Assembly (NCBI GenBank): GCA_034509735.1
Contig: JACGWO010000002.1
Coordinates: forward strand, 47,799,115-47,863,114
Length of the DNA: 64,000 bases
Direction of reading: 5' to 3'
Source: Sesamum alatum
Lineage: Eukaryota > Streptophyta > Magnoliopsida > Lamiales > Pedaliaceae
Under the pieces are notes generated by a model that was not told the origin of the DNA, did no database searches, and worked only from the letters and a program-made list of their open reading frames with translations. Of this stretch, positions 10,003 to 21,281 are shown in pieces (within the stretch, counting starts at the first letter, position 1; every line of letters starts with the position of its first letter). A program made the position numbers and the translations under genes.

Positions 10003-13000
10003 ATGGCATATGTACCCCCGCATAAGAGACACCTCAAGGGCGGCGCAGCCTCATCTCCGCCGTCCCCGTCTCCGCCGCCGGAGTCGGTGATCCCCCGCTT
10101 CCAGAGGAGCCTGAACTTCATGTCAAAAGACTATCCTAAGATAATCGTGTACGCAGAAAATGCTATATCTAGATGGTTCGTCGTTGGATTGGCCGACGAG
10201 TCTAGGGTTTCCGATTTGACACGCCTTGAGGCGGTGGCGGTGGAGTCTTTCGAGCGGAAATCCGGTGAAAAGCCTCTTGCTCTGGTGCTCAAAGGTTTGT
10301 TTCTTTTGCATTAAAATGTTGATAGTAGAAGCTGAAGCACAAGGTACGACTTAGAATGTTAACTTTTGAAGTATTTTGTTGTGAATCTTTGAATGTTAAC
10401 TTTTGTAGAAAACACTGAGGAGGCTACTGAGTTTTCAGCAAATCAATGGATTTTCGTGACTGAAATAGTGAAGCAGGATTTGATTTCATCTTTCCAGCAA
10501 GTGAAGGATGAGATGAGGGGCAATGAGTTTGGAGAAGTAAAACCAACTCTGGTTATCCGCTTTGGACGAATTCTTTTCCGTGGGTAAGTGTATCTTGATC
10601 TTGAAATTAGCTGTTTCTGTTTCATCAGGTGATTATTTTTTATGACTTTAATGTGTGCGTGTGTTCTTGAATGTTGTTGATTAGTTGAAAAGGTTGAAGG
10701 CATGGCATTTAAACAATACTTCTGTCCAGCTTATTCAGAATTCCTTGTTAGAGAACGAGCATTTCTCTGGTCATAATTGAAATGATCTTTTGGATATGCC
10801 ACACTGAGGACAATTATTCCACAAAACTTCTGCTATTTTTATTTGTTTAACATAGAGCACACAGCAAGGGATTAGATTTTCCAATTCACGACAATTAGGG
10901 TGCCACATGGCTGTTTATCTATTATGCATTTTCAACAATCACAGAAAATTGCTCTACCACATCATCCGTTGCCGTTGCATGTGACAATTGTCCACAAACT
11001 GGGAGAAGTTTCTAAGAACGAAGTTCAACTTGCCTATGATAATTACTCCAAACTGAGAGAAGCTTCATAAGAATGAAGTTCGAGCAGTAATGTTCTTGGA
11101 GGAAGAAAATAGCACAGCATATTGCTAGTGAAGTTCTGTTATGGTTTTGATTGGTTCAGCAATTGTAAGCTATGCATAGATGTATATACCTGCTGTGCTC
11201 AAACAGGCATTTGAAGCTTTTACCATACATGTGATTTAGGAATCATTCATTTACAGTAGAATCCATTGAAGGAAACTCTCTTCCAGTAGACACTTTGAGA
11301 CAATTACGTAAATCCTTTTACACGAATATTCCACCCTCATACATGGAATACGTTACAACCAGTGTAGTCCCAGAAATTGATTTCGAGTTTGAGGAGGAAA
11401 AGGAGTTGTATCATGTAAAGGTACTTTTCAGGAACTTTACTTGTGTTTTCATTGTGCTTCCCCCTTCAGACCCATGCTTATGTCGTGGCTCATGTAGTTG
11501 TCTGACAAAATGCAACCTGATTCAACCATCTCATGCAAGTGTACTGTAGCAAGAGACACAAACCAGCTTGAACTCTGCAAGGCAAGTTTTTTGCTTGTAG
11601 TGTCACAGAGTCCAGGTACATATATGCTGTTGTAAAAAGTACCAGAAATTGTTGGCTTTATCAATTTTGTACTTAGTTGTTGGCAAGAGAACTGTGGTGG
11701 CCTCTTTCTTCTGCCTGATATTCCATATACGTAGGCCCCTTTCTTTGCTTTGATTGCTTATGATAGATGCACAAACCACTCCAGTTTTTTGTTTGCTTCA
11801 CACTTTATAGGCTTTTTGGAAAATCTTTAGCCTTTATGTGATCAACCGGGATTTTTGGATCAAAATTAATATGTGCATTTGTGATTACAATGTCATTTTC
11901 AGCCCATATTATAATTATATATGATCAAATTGCCCCCGATATATGAAAGGGTAAAGAAGTCCTTCAAGGATTTTAAGACATTGTACCATTTCTGATAACT
12001 TATAATCCGAACAAACAAACATCCTATTTTGATATCTTCAGGATATGCGCCTTCCAAGTATACGCAATTAAACAAAATTTTGATGGCATAGATACAGTTT
12101 TTCTCAATCTAGTTCTTCAATTATCAATCCCTGTAAATCTATCTATTGAAAAGAAATGGAGCCTCTGTGTTTCCTGCTTAACTTAATGTGCTACTTTTGT
12201 GCTATTACTCTTGGACAAGGGCATGATCTGTTGCTATTTTTTTTTACCCCCTTTTCTATAGATTGAGTTGAACCAAGTGCGCCACCTGGTGGCTGATATG
12301 TCCTGTCTTGATAAGAACCTAGATCTGAGGCTGATGCTTTGCACAAAAAGAATTTTGGCAGCTGTAACGGTGAGTTGTTTTGTACTTAACCTGAGTTTTG
12401 TTAATCTATGATGGACTTAGGTGCCTCGTGTTCTATTAAATTAAAGTTTGGTACTTTACCTGCAGAAGTAATCTAGGTTCCCATTGTCTCGAATTAATTC
12501 CCTCTTGAATGCATGTTTCATATAGTTATCTGTTCAAGGAGTTTCTGTTCTGGCTTGATATTTAAGCTAGATCAGTAATCTAATTTACTCTGTCATATCT
12601 AGGAAGACGAGCTCGAGAACATAAATAGCCTGATTAGCTCCGCCAGGTTAGATTCTGAAGTTAAGGGTGGACTAAGTTGGTCCTTGGGGAAGCAGTCTTC
12701 AGGGGATCGATACACTGTGGTTCGAGTTTGGCATACAAATGCTAAAACTTTTAGAAATTCATCAATGAGGCTTAAAGTTCGACATGCTGACAGATTTGAT
12801 TTCATATCTAGCAACGGTGATGTTGCAAACGAGGTCACTCTGAAAATGCCTGGGATTGTATCACTACTGCGGGTAAGTGTTTTTGTGCTGTGGACGGCAT
12901 TGACATGCTAATATCTGTCTTTGCTCCACCCTCCCCCACCCTGCCACCCAGGGGAAAAAAAGTTAAAAAAAAAAAGCATTCTTGTTAATCAACTCTAGAT

Positions 13001-13477
13001 GATGCCCCCATTTTTCACTTTGTCTCGGCATTTTGGCACGTTCGATCAAGGTTCGAATGTTGATTTAGATACTCTATTCGAGATGAAGAGTTCTGAAAGC
13101 TAGCATTACATCTTGCAGTAAAAGCCCAGACAAAAGTAACCTGTCCAGTGACAATGAGTAATTGCAAATATTCCTGGTTTAATAATTCCTTGCATTTGAC
13201 CCTGAGATTTTCTGTCATTACTGCTTTGCATGAACTATGATACATTTTTTTGCCTAGAAACTTAGAACTCAAGGCGATTGCTTGGTAACCAATTATTGTA
13301 ACGGTCAAATTTCTGAAATTTATCTCTTGTTGGTTTTATGATTGCTTCTCTATCGAACTTACTAATATCAGTTCCCATTTTCGTATCTATCAAATGCAGG
13401 AACAGACGATCAATACTGACATCGCACTAGAAATGCTTAATGAGAACCTAAGGTTGATATGGAAGCACTTCCTATGA
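10003..13477 (+). CDS. Conserved plant protein of unknown function (MAYVPPHKRH N-terminus)
   Basis: Six exons fit with continuous phase: 10003-10294, 10409-10583, 11240-11420, 12262-12369, 12603-12872 and 13400-13477, giving 367 residues. The start MAYVPPHKRH followed by a Pro/Ser-rich stretch is one I associate with a plant-wide uncharacterised family (possibly DUF7903, from memory). The body has FGRILFRG (about residue 150), an LRQLRKSFYTNIP segment, VADMSCLDKNLDLRLML, and a C-terminal domain with RYTVVRVWHTNAKTFRNSSM and KVRHADRFDF. No signal peptide or membrane segment is visible. The third exon was placed from acceptor TAG at 11237-11239, because it is the only nearby acceptor giving an open frame (GNHSFTVESIEGNSLPVD). 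Function is unknown. The N-terminal motif resembles those of RNA-associated proteins, but that is only a resemblance. Confidence 0.85.
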
Positions 13478-13605
13478 GGCAATCGACCCTATAATTTTCT
13501 CGTGTAAATAGCCTCCCTGCTAACAAACATATGTGTGTTTTTTAACATGAGTGACTAGTGTAAACAAAAACGAGAGCCCAATCCCAGGTGTAGGTTTAGT
13601 TCATG
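13478..13605. other. 3' flank between convergent units
   Basis: This short interval separates the stop of the six-exon gene from the minus-strand coding remnant. It probably contains the 3' UTR. Nothing else is seen. Confidence 0.4.
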
Positions 13606-14060
13606 TTACTTGAGGCTGCCCATTGTGTTGAAGGTTGCAAGACAATATTCCAACACGATGATGCATTCGATAGTGTATACGTGCTTGGAATTCAGAACAT
13701 TGGTGAACTGGTATCCCTCTTCTTCTTTAGCAACTCTTTGTGTAAAAATCATGCCTCCAACTGACCCCCTCAGGCAATCACTTTGTGGACCTTGCATTGC
13801 GTTTATGAACTTGTTGAGATCACGGCCGATGCTCTGAGCAGCCTTTTCCACTTTGAGCTACAATTCTCTCAGGCAGAACCGTGCTTCTGGTACGTATGCA
13901 TCACCCATCACTGCTCTACCACAGCCGTCTTAGGTGTCGTTTCCCTGCCTTTGGTATACAGGTAGTAGTTCGGTAACAGATCAACGCCAAAGAGTGACAC
14001 CATAAAAACAACGTGTCTCTTTTGAAAAAATGTACAGGCCCTCCTTGGAACTGAAAAATA
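13606..14060 (-). pseudogene. Broken coding remnant, product not recognised
   Basis: On the minus strand an 81-codon frame ends at 13606 and is protein-like: VEKAAQSIGRDLNKFINAM, GGMIFTQRVAKEEEGY, then a C-terminal TIECIIVLEYCLATFNTMG segment. Upstream the protein-like character continues but changes frame: AVMGDAYVPEARFCLREL (same frame, separated by a TAG at about 13852), SLFGVDLLPNYYLYTKGRE (other frame, 13915-13990), then FQGGPVHFFKRDTLF (third frame, to about 14060). At least one stop and two frame changes suggest a decayed gene fragment. Mis-read introns are the alternative, but the segments are too close for normal plant introns. I do not recognise the family. Confidence 0.45.
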
Positions 14061-14514
14061 AATAAAACTACTTGATAAAGGCTCATTTGAGTTTGATTCG
14101 TTGGACATAACGAACTAAGTTTGAATCTAGTCTTTTGTTTTCTGTTTGATAAAACCTTTTTTTTTTTTTTTTTCGATTTGATAAACCTTGACACTTTGTT
14201 CGAGCTTGGCTTGAAGGTGAAAGTGTGATGTGATGTGTGTGGAAAAATCAAGTTACTCATGTTCAGTTTGTTGATTTGATTACAGTTTGTTAGTGTTCGG
14301 TATCGTTAGAATAAATAAACACTACAGAAATAGATAATTCAAAATTTAAATAAAATGTATAAAAGGGATCGAAATCACGGGTTACTGGCGTTCGTGCACT
14401 TAATTAAGAAAGCAAGGTCGATTGACATTATTTAATCACGAAAACATACGTTATATTTTCAATGGTTCTCAAGATCTCCACGAGCATGCATAAGCCACAT
14501 GCGCTGCCATCTGT

Positions 14515-14671
14515 GTCCATTCCACATCCACTGTCGGTTCTTGATTTCCCACGAAAGACCTACATTGGTCCATGTAGAAACAAAATTATGTCCATGTCCA
14601 TTCCACTTCCATGTCCGGTTCTTGATTTCCCACGAAAGACTTCCGTTGGTCCATGCAGAAACAAAATTATA
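14515..14671. repeat. 81-bp tandem duplication
   Basis: The segment CGGTTCTTGATTTCCCACGA appears at 14535 and again at 14616, followed both times by AAGAC, a short variable part, TTGGTCCATG and AGAAACAAAATTAT. Two copies only, with few differences, so fairly recent. Both reading frames across it are short and unsupported. Confidence 0.8.
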
Positions 14672-15564
14672 TTTTCTCTATCGTGTTCACAACACACTAA
14701 TGAGCCCCTCTTCGAGTTTGCTAAAACTTAGAGGTTGGATAACTACAATGATTTTACGAGGAAAAGAGTCTTCTTGATTAGTATCTGAATCAAGTTTAGA
14801 CACAATTTTTTAAAAATAAATAAAACCAAGATTGAATAGTAATGTTGCAATCACACACCATATATTATCCAAACGTGGGAACCTGCTAAAATTGGAACAT
14901 AGTCCAAGCGAAAAAGGTGGCAGTGGCACGTTGTCTGTCTCAGCTGAAATATTTCTTGTTTTTTTCATTACATGTTAACGAACTATACTCATCATTTTCC
15001 ATCAATATATATTTCTTAAATTAGTATCTTCAACAAAAATTCAAATATTTTTGTTTTTAATTTTCTAATTTTTTTGTCCACGTGGAAATTCTAATTAATT
15101 CCTCACTATATCCTGATCTAAAAAATACACAAAATATTGTAAAATATTAAAAAAAAAAAAAAAAAGCTTTTCCATTATTGCAATCATATGTAAAGGAGTA
15201 CTTTGCTGGTTGCATTATTGATTATAAGAAAAATAATTTTAAGAAGAGTTATTATGGTATTTGGATTCATAATTGATTATACGAATGAAGATCGCAGCTA
15301 ATTTTTAAAATTAATTTCATTCTTAAGGTTAAAAATTTAAAAAAATCATTGAATAAACATAATGGATAATTATATAAAAAATTATTGTTATGGGATTAAC
15401 TGCTACAAATTGTAGCTTCAATCAAAATATGATTCCAGTGAACTTTAAGTAATTATTGAAAAAATGAATCAAACAACACAAATGGTTGTATTTACACTCT
15501 AAATGCAGATTTTTTCCCCTAGTTTTGGAAAAAGAAGGAATATTATACAAGTATAAATCTCTTG

Positions 15565-16024
15565 TTGTACGTTTGTTTTCACCTAATAAATAAATCTCCC
15601 CAAAATTTAGTCAAAATTTACCGAATTTGTTGATATTAGCAAAAAAGTTGAATAAAAATTCGTTTTTACCCCCAATTGACTTATAACTGACTTATTATAG
15701 GTCAAACAGATTGTTTTCTCTGACCAGACTACCCTTATACATCTTTACATGTTAATGCATGTGAGGAGGTATAACTCCAACCTTATTAAGAGCAGTTTGA
15801 TCACAAAATATTTGTTTAACCTGTAATGAGTCGGTAATGAGCCAATCGAGGGTAAATATGAGTTTTCACTTATTTTTTTTACAAACATCAGCAAATTCGA
15901 TAGAATTTGACCTGTTAGGCGAAAACAAACATCAAGCGTACTAAATGTAATTTCTCAAACTATAGGCGATCGAGATGTAATTACATCTTACCCCTCATGA
16001 AATAATAATGTAATTATCCTTAAA
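15565..16024. mobile_element. Foldback MITE, family A copy 2, left end truncated
   Basis: It shares the inner segments of the family: AAAATTTACCGAATTTGTTGATA, TTATTATAGGTCAAACAGA, TTAATGCATGTGAGGAGG, GAGTCGGTAATGAGCCAATC, and a right end of TGTAATTACATCTTACCCC and TAATTATCCTTA. The matching left terminus (a GGATAATTACACT-like end, as at 27253) is missing, so the copy is truncated on the left. Confidence 0.65.
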
Positions 16025-16512
16025 TAAAAAAATAAAAAATAATTTAAAAAAATAAAAAAAAGGATTGATAGCATAGAAATAGAAGGAGAAAGGTTGCCAC
16101 CTTTTTCTCCGGAGGAAAATGTAAGGAAAAATTTTCCACCCAACCAAATACAGATACTCCTCCTCCACTCCCTCCATAAACAATGGCATTTTCTCTTTCT
16201 TCTCCAAATGATTCTCTTTGCTGAGGCCTTCCAACATTCCTTCCCATCTTCACCATCATCGGGGTGCCTTCATTCTCCCGGAGGAGACACCCCCCACCTC
16301 CCCTCCCTTTCCATGCATTTTCTTAACCTGCTGCTTCATCATCAACCTTTCCCTATTTGCCCTTTCATGCCTCCTCAGGATTTGAATTCCTTCGCAAGAT
16401 TTTTGTGGGCTCCTTGATTTCATGTTCCCTATCTCTCCAGGACCCGTCTCTTTTCATTTTTTCGTCTGTTTGTGATTGTTCCTGAGTTTTGGTTTTTGGG
16501 GTGCGTGAAGAC

Positions 16513-16712
16513 ATGAGTTGCCTCCCCTGTTTTCAGAACAACGATGATGACTCCGATGACAACAAGAACGACGACGTGCCCGTAGCTCAGCCCAAAGATT
16601 TACCTCCATCTGCTTCTCCTGGTCTGCATTTTTCACCAACCATGCACCCTCTTGTTCTTTTTTTTTTTTGGTTGCATCAAACCCATTTTTTTGAATATGG
16701 AATGGAATGGAA

Positions 16713-16759
<47 letters not shown>

Positions 16760-19725
16760 GAGTGTGTGTGTGTGTGTGGCATTGTTATAGCATGACGTTA
16801 ATTATAATGCAATCCTTGTTTTATTTCAATTGTTGAGATTTAGAGTTATGTTATATTTTTCTTGTTTTGTTGAGAGATTTTATTGAAACTCCTTTTGGTG
16901 GTTGATGTTGTTTGTTTGTAGTGCTGAATGACTAGAATATGATGACAGGAGGTGTTTCATTTGTTTGATGCGTTCTGCATTTCTGCAATTGGTGCGAAAT
17001 CTTATAGTGTTTGGAAAATGAGGAGAGAAAGAGTGTTGAAAATGAATGATAGAGTAGGATATAATGAAGTAGGCAAGTCGAGTCGACCCCATTACTCTTC
17101 GAGCTTGTTGAGATTTTTATCAAGCTTCAAACATAGTGCTTGAACTTGGACCAACTATTAACATAATTGAGTTTGAACGAGTTTTAATTGAGTTGAGGGC
17201 ATAGGGGCTAGAGTAGTTTGATCTTTTTTCAATTTTTATCGTTTTTCACTAGTCAAGTCAAGCTCGAGCATAACTGGAATCTTATGGAAAGAAAATCACG
17301 GTGATGTTTAGTTTCATATGTTTAACGAACCGAACTCAAAAGAGCTTTAACCGATCAGCATCAAGTCAAGTATTCTTTTCTTGTGGGGTGGGGAGGTGGG
17401 GTTTATAGATATGCACCAAATCTGTTTCGTGCAGACATAAGAATTTCAGGAAGAATGATGTTTTTAGCCTACAACATGACTTGGTTCAAATTCTTTGAGC
17501 GTGTACTTTGGTCCATCACATGTAACAATACAAGTAATCTGTCTGCAAAGTTAGAAATTTATCGTACTGAGAAAGAAAACACTAATGCATTATTGATTAT
17601 ACAAAGTTCCGAGGTCAGAGATTAAAGGAGAAAGGTTTGTTGATTTGACTGCAGAAGCACATAGATATATCATAAGTGGAACTTTTCAACGTTTCATTTG
17701 ATTGTATTTTCATTTGTTGTTCAAAACAAGTAGCACATTGGTCTACCTTATAAGTGGGGCACTTGGGAGCTATTCGCATTAGAGACAGTTAGCATTCATA
17801 GAACTTTCTGCAGCTTTTGTAGATATAATTTAAAAGGACAGTATGCTTTCGAATGACATATAGATGGTAATAACATATTCAGTTGATTTGATAGTTATCT
17901 GTTATCTATTCTCAGATCAAGTTTGAGCATATAATTCGACCTTTTTCATGGTAATATCTATCACTTGCCCACAGAAGTATATGAAAAAAATTTCAAGAAC
18001 TTTAGGAGTCAGTTATCAATATCGTGTTTTTTCTTTACAGTAAATAATAGCACGCAAGGTACATCAGCCGTCACCAATAATGCAGCAGAAAATGAAAATA
18101 GCACGGTCAAAACGTTCACTTTCCGTGAACTTGCCTCTGCAACAAAGAATTTCCGTTCAGAATGTCTTATTGGTGAAGGTGGAATTGGAAGGATATTTAA
18201 AGGGACATTTGCATCGACTGGACAGGTACAGTCGTACATAGTCTAAACACGATTGTTCAACTGAGAATGTTAGTTTACTTGTTAATTTCTTGCTCTGCGA
18301 AAGCAAACAGAAACAAAATCTCTATTTGACAGTTTCGTTGGGCTATTTTCGATAGGTTGTTGCTGTTAGGCAACTAGACAGAAACGGAGTACAAGGGAGC
18401 AAGGAGTTTGCGGCTGAAGTTTCGAGGTTGAGTCACCTTCAGCACCCGAATCTTGTCAAGATAATCGGATATTGTGCTGATGGAGAACAGAGGATATTGG
18501 TGTACGAATACATGCAATTGGGTCCTTTAATGGACCATCTTTTTGGTAGCTTTTCTCTCCTTCTAATCACACCTGGATTTCATAGTTCATCTGCTGTAGC
18601 TTGAGTATATTTCTTTGCATCGTCTACCTTGGATATTAATCCATTTTGCTTACTTGAAATGGCATTTTTCTGTATCTGCAGACCTTTCAGCAGAGAAAAA
18701 ACCATTAGATTGGACTACAAGAATGAAAATTGCTGTAGGTATTGCGGAAGGACTCGAGTACTTACACGAGAAAGTTGACCCGCCTATCATATATTGCGAC
18801 TTAAAATCCTCAAATATCCTTTTGGATGAAGCTAAGACTCCAAGACTCTCACAATACGGGCTCAGCAAGCTTGTCCAAAGTGGCAATAAGATGCATGTAG
18901 CACCAACAGGTAATGGATATTATGCACCAGAATATGAAAGGACTGGTGAACTATCACCAAAGTCAGACGTTTATAGCTTTGGTGTCATCCTACTAGAGCT
19001 TATCTCGGGCCGCAAAGCCTTGGATACTTCACGGTCAGCTGACGAGCAAAGTTTAGTTAATTGGGTGAGTACGAAAAATCATACCTGTTTTGTTACTTAT
19101 TCAATTAATAACAATCAAAATGTCTACCTTCTTGATACTACGGTAGAGAACCAGTTTGTTCTCCCAGCAATAATTTGATATTGCAAATGCTTCTAACATA
19201 AAAGGCCCTGAATTCACACCATTATCTGACTTGTTAAGAATTGTCCACATGATTGAATAGGCACAACCGATTTTCAAGGACCAGACGAAGTTTCCACAGA
19301 TGGCTGATCCACTTCTCAAAGAAGCATTTCCAGTAACAAGCTTAAATCAAGCGGTGGGAGTCGCAGCAATGTGTCTGCAGGAAGAACCAGCGGCACGCCC
19401 CTTGATCAATGATGTTTCAGCTGCCCTTAGTTTCCTCGCAATGGCTCGTCCTGAAGCTCCTATTCCTGCTCATCTCGTTCCTATACTATCATCAAGAGTG
19501 AAAACAGGAAAATATCCCTCTACTAAGGAGGGCCTAAATTCTGTTGCTGAACAAGATACTTCGGATGATGAGGATGAAGAGGAATCAGGGCATCGTAGTC
19601 ATGAAAGTTCCGAGTACGAGTATGGGGATAGTTCAGATGAAGGTTCAGATGATGATAACGATGATGCAAAAAAAACCCGACTCAAATCTCGCAAATCAAA
19701 AAGGTCGGGCGAGGACAAAAAGTAA
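16513..19725 (+). CDS. RLCK-VII (PBL/LIP-like) pseudokinase
   Basis: Five exons (16513-16621, 18041-18225, 18356-18545, 18682-19064, 19261-19725) with continuous phase give 443 residues. The start MSCLPCF resembles S-acylated N-termini of RLCK-VII proteins, so plasma-membrane attachment is likely. The kinase domain runs from [14 protein letters not shown] (about 66) to the C-lobe [20 protein letters not shown]. The glycine loop keeps Gly81/83/86, and the helix-C Glu119 is present. The beta-3 lysine is Arg103 (VAVR). The usual RD is Cys200-Asp201 ([10 protein letters not shown]), and DFG is Gln219-Tyr-Gly. The activation segment is about three residues shorter than usual, lacking the usual MGT-type stretch before YAPEY. 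Phosphotransfer is therefore improbable; a scaffold or decoy role is inferred. The tail is acidic ([21 protein letters not shown]) then basic. A frameshift appears to have shortened it (see 19726-19878). The exact paralogue cannot be assigned. Confidence 0.85.
16713..16779. repeat. Compound microsatellite (CT)n(AT)n(GT)n
   Basis: Consecutive runs of CT, then AT, then GT dinucleotides in intron 1 of the RLCK-type gene, shortly after exon 1. Length polymorphism would be expected. Confidence 0.95.
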
Positions 19726-19878
19726 AAGTAAGATGGATCGGGATGGTAGTGATGGTAGCACTCTCCCGGAAAGAAGTGGGCAGGATCTACACAATCTTAG
19801 TATTATGATTATAATTTGAGCAGTGATGAAGAACCGAATGATGGTAAAACTTCAAGCAACAACAACAACGCCGCATGA
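19726..19878 (+). pseudogene. Frameshifted continuation of the RLCK C-terminal tail
   Basis: After the stop at 19723-19725 the sequence still looks like tail coding sequence. A second frame continues [18 protein letters not shown] and on to about 19800. Then the original frame resumes with YDYNLSSDEEPNDGKTSS and an Asn run, ending at a TGA (19876-19878). The break falls in an A-rich run (GACAAAAAGTAAAAG). One single-base change there plus a compensating one near 19795 would explain the pattern. An assembly error in the homopolymer is an alternative for the first change. Confidence 0.55.
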
Positions 19879-21281
19879 GCCTTAAATCCAAATCCAAATC
19901 CAAGTCACAAATTCAGTGTGATACGGACCTAGCATGCGATACAACGACGGATTTGAGTACATTCAAGAACCTTGCAGCATTTTCAGTACGACACTGACCT
20001 GGATATGATGGCGCGGGACTATCACAAAATCCATATCTTAAGAAACAAAGAACTCAGTTTATGGAGTAGATGATTGATCATGGAGGTGACTGCAAGTTCA
20101 TTCTGATGAATACTTTTGTTTTCCACCTTCGGCAGATCAAGATTTCTTTTAGCCGACCGTTCCATGTTGGATATAAATACTTATGTAGAGGGAATTTGAG
20201 GTATATATAGTGATGACCAGGACACATCTTTTCTTAGCTTTTAGCTTTTCTTTCTCCTTGTATGCTCATTCTACACAACTTTTGCTAGGCATTTTGAAAG
20301 TAAACATTTGAACAACTCTTTCCATTTAAGTACATTATGAATACTTGCATTATGTGATTATAGCTAGTTGTGGTATGAACTTTTGCATTCCTTGGTTACT
20401 TATAGTGTTTATAACTCCTTTTCTTTGCTTTCTTGAGTTGCTGTATGTTCGATCGCGTTTGGGTCGTTCAAATGCAGTAACCAGAATTTTGTAGAGGCGA
20501 CGATGTTAATGTTGCCCTTATGCTTAAATGTAAGGTTGTGGAATCAGTGATTCCAGAAGTCGAATTTTACTAGAATATAACTTGCACGGATCATTGTTTT
20601 TTCAAATGTATTATTCAAATTTACTGATATGAGCACAAATGTTCTTGAGGTAGGTTGAGATCATGGCCTGACGAGGTTTTTCCCTTGATAGTTGGTTGAG
20701 TTATTGTCGTCTTGATTGTTATACTTAGGCTCCGAGTGGCCTATGCTTTTGTAGACATGGATGTCGTCTTGATAAGTTAAGAAGTCGGGATCAATTGAAA
20801 AATATTGAGTTTATTAGACGAGCAATGCTAGTATACATCTATGAGTCGTGCGAACACAAATCTGCATAGGGAAATTTTGATGATGCCAATGGGGGATGTA
20901 TTCATATGGATTCTGAATTGTTGGATTAATGCATGATGACATTATTAATGCTATTATGCTATAATATTGCTTATTATATGATCAGCGACAAGTACATGTT
21001 TTAAGAAAAATATTTACGCGTTTGGCGTGCATATTATATGAAATATAAGATGTAACGAAATTAAATTAGAAAGTTCCAATAAAAAAAATTATGGAAGCAA
21101 ACATTTATATGTTGGAACAAATTTAAAGTAAATAATATGTATGGTTGTTTAAGAAATGTAATATGCCGCACACAATGGCACTACATTACATAAAAGTATT
21201 GTAGGAACAAAATTCTATTAATCTAAATACATGTCTGAAAAAATATCCTTCACTTCTGATGTCTGCATGCTTCGATGTGTC
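19879..21281. other. 3' flank and intergenic DNA
   Basis: The first part is probably 3' UTR of the RLCK gene (a T-rich stretch with TATATATAG near 20200). The remainder is AT-rich and no gene or clear element was found up to the stop codon of the minus-strand gene at 21282. Confidence 0.45.

Larger units (their letters stand above)
14061..16512. other. Intergenic region upstream of the RLCK gene
   Basis: It contains a poly-T run (14158), the 81-bp tandem duplication (14515-14671), AT-rich DNA, and a truncated family A foldback (15565-16024). A C/T-rich stretch at 16090-16500 just before the RLCK start codon probably includes its promoter and 5' UTR. No other gene is seen. Confidence 0.5.
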
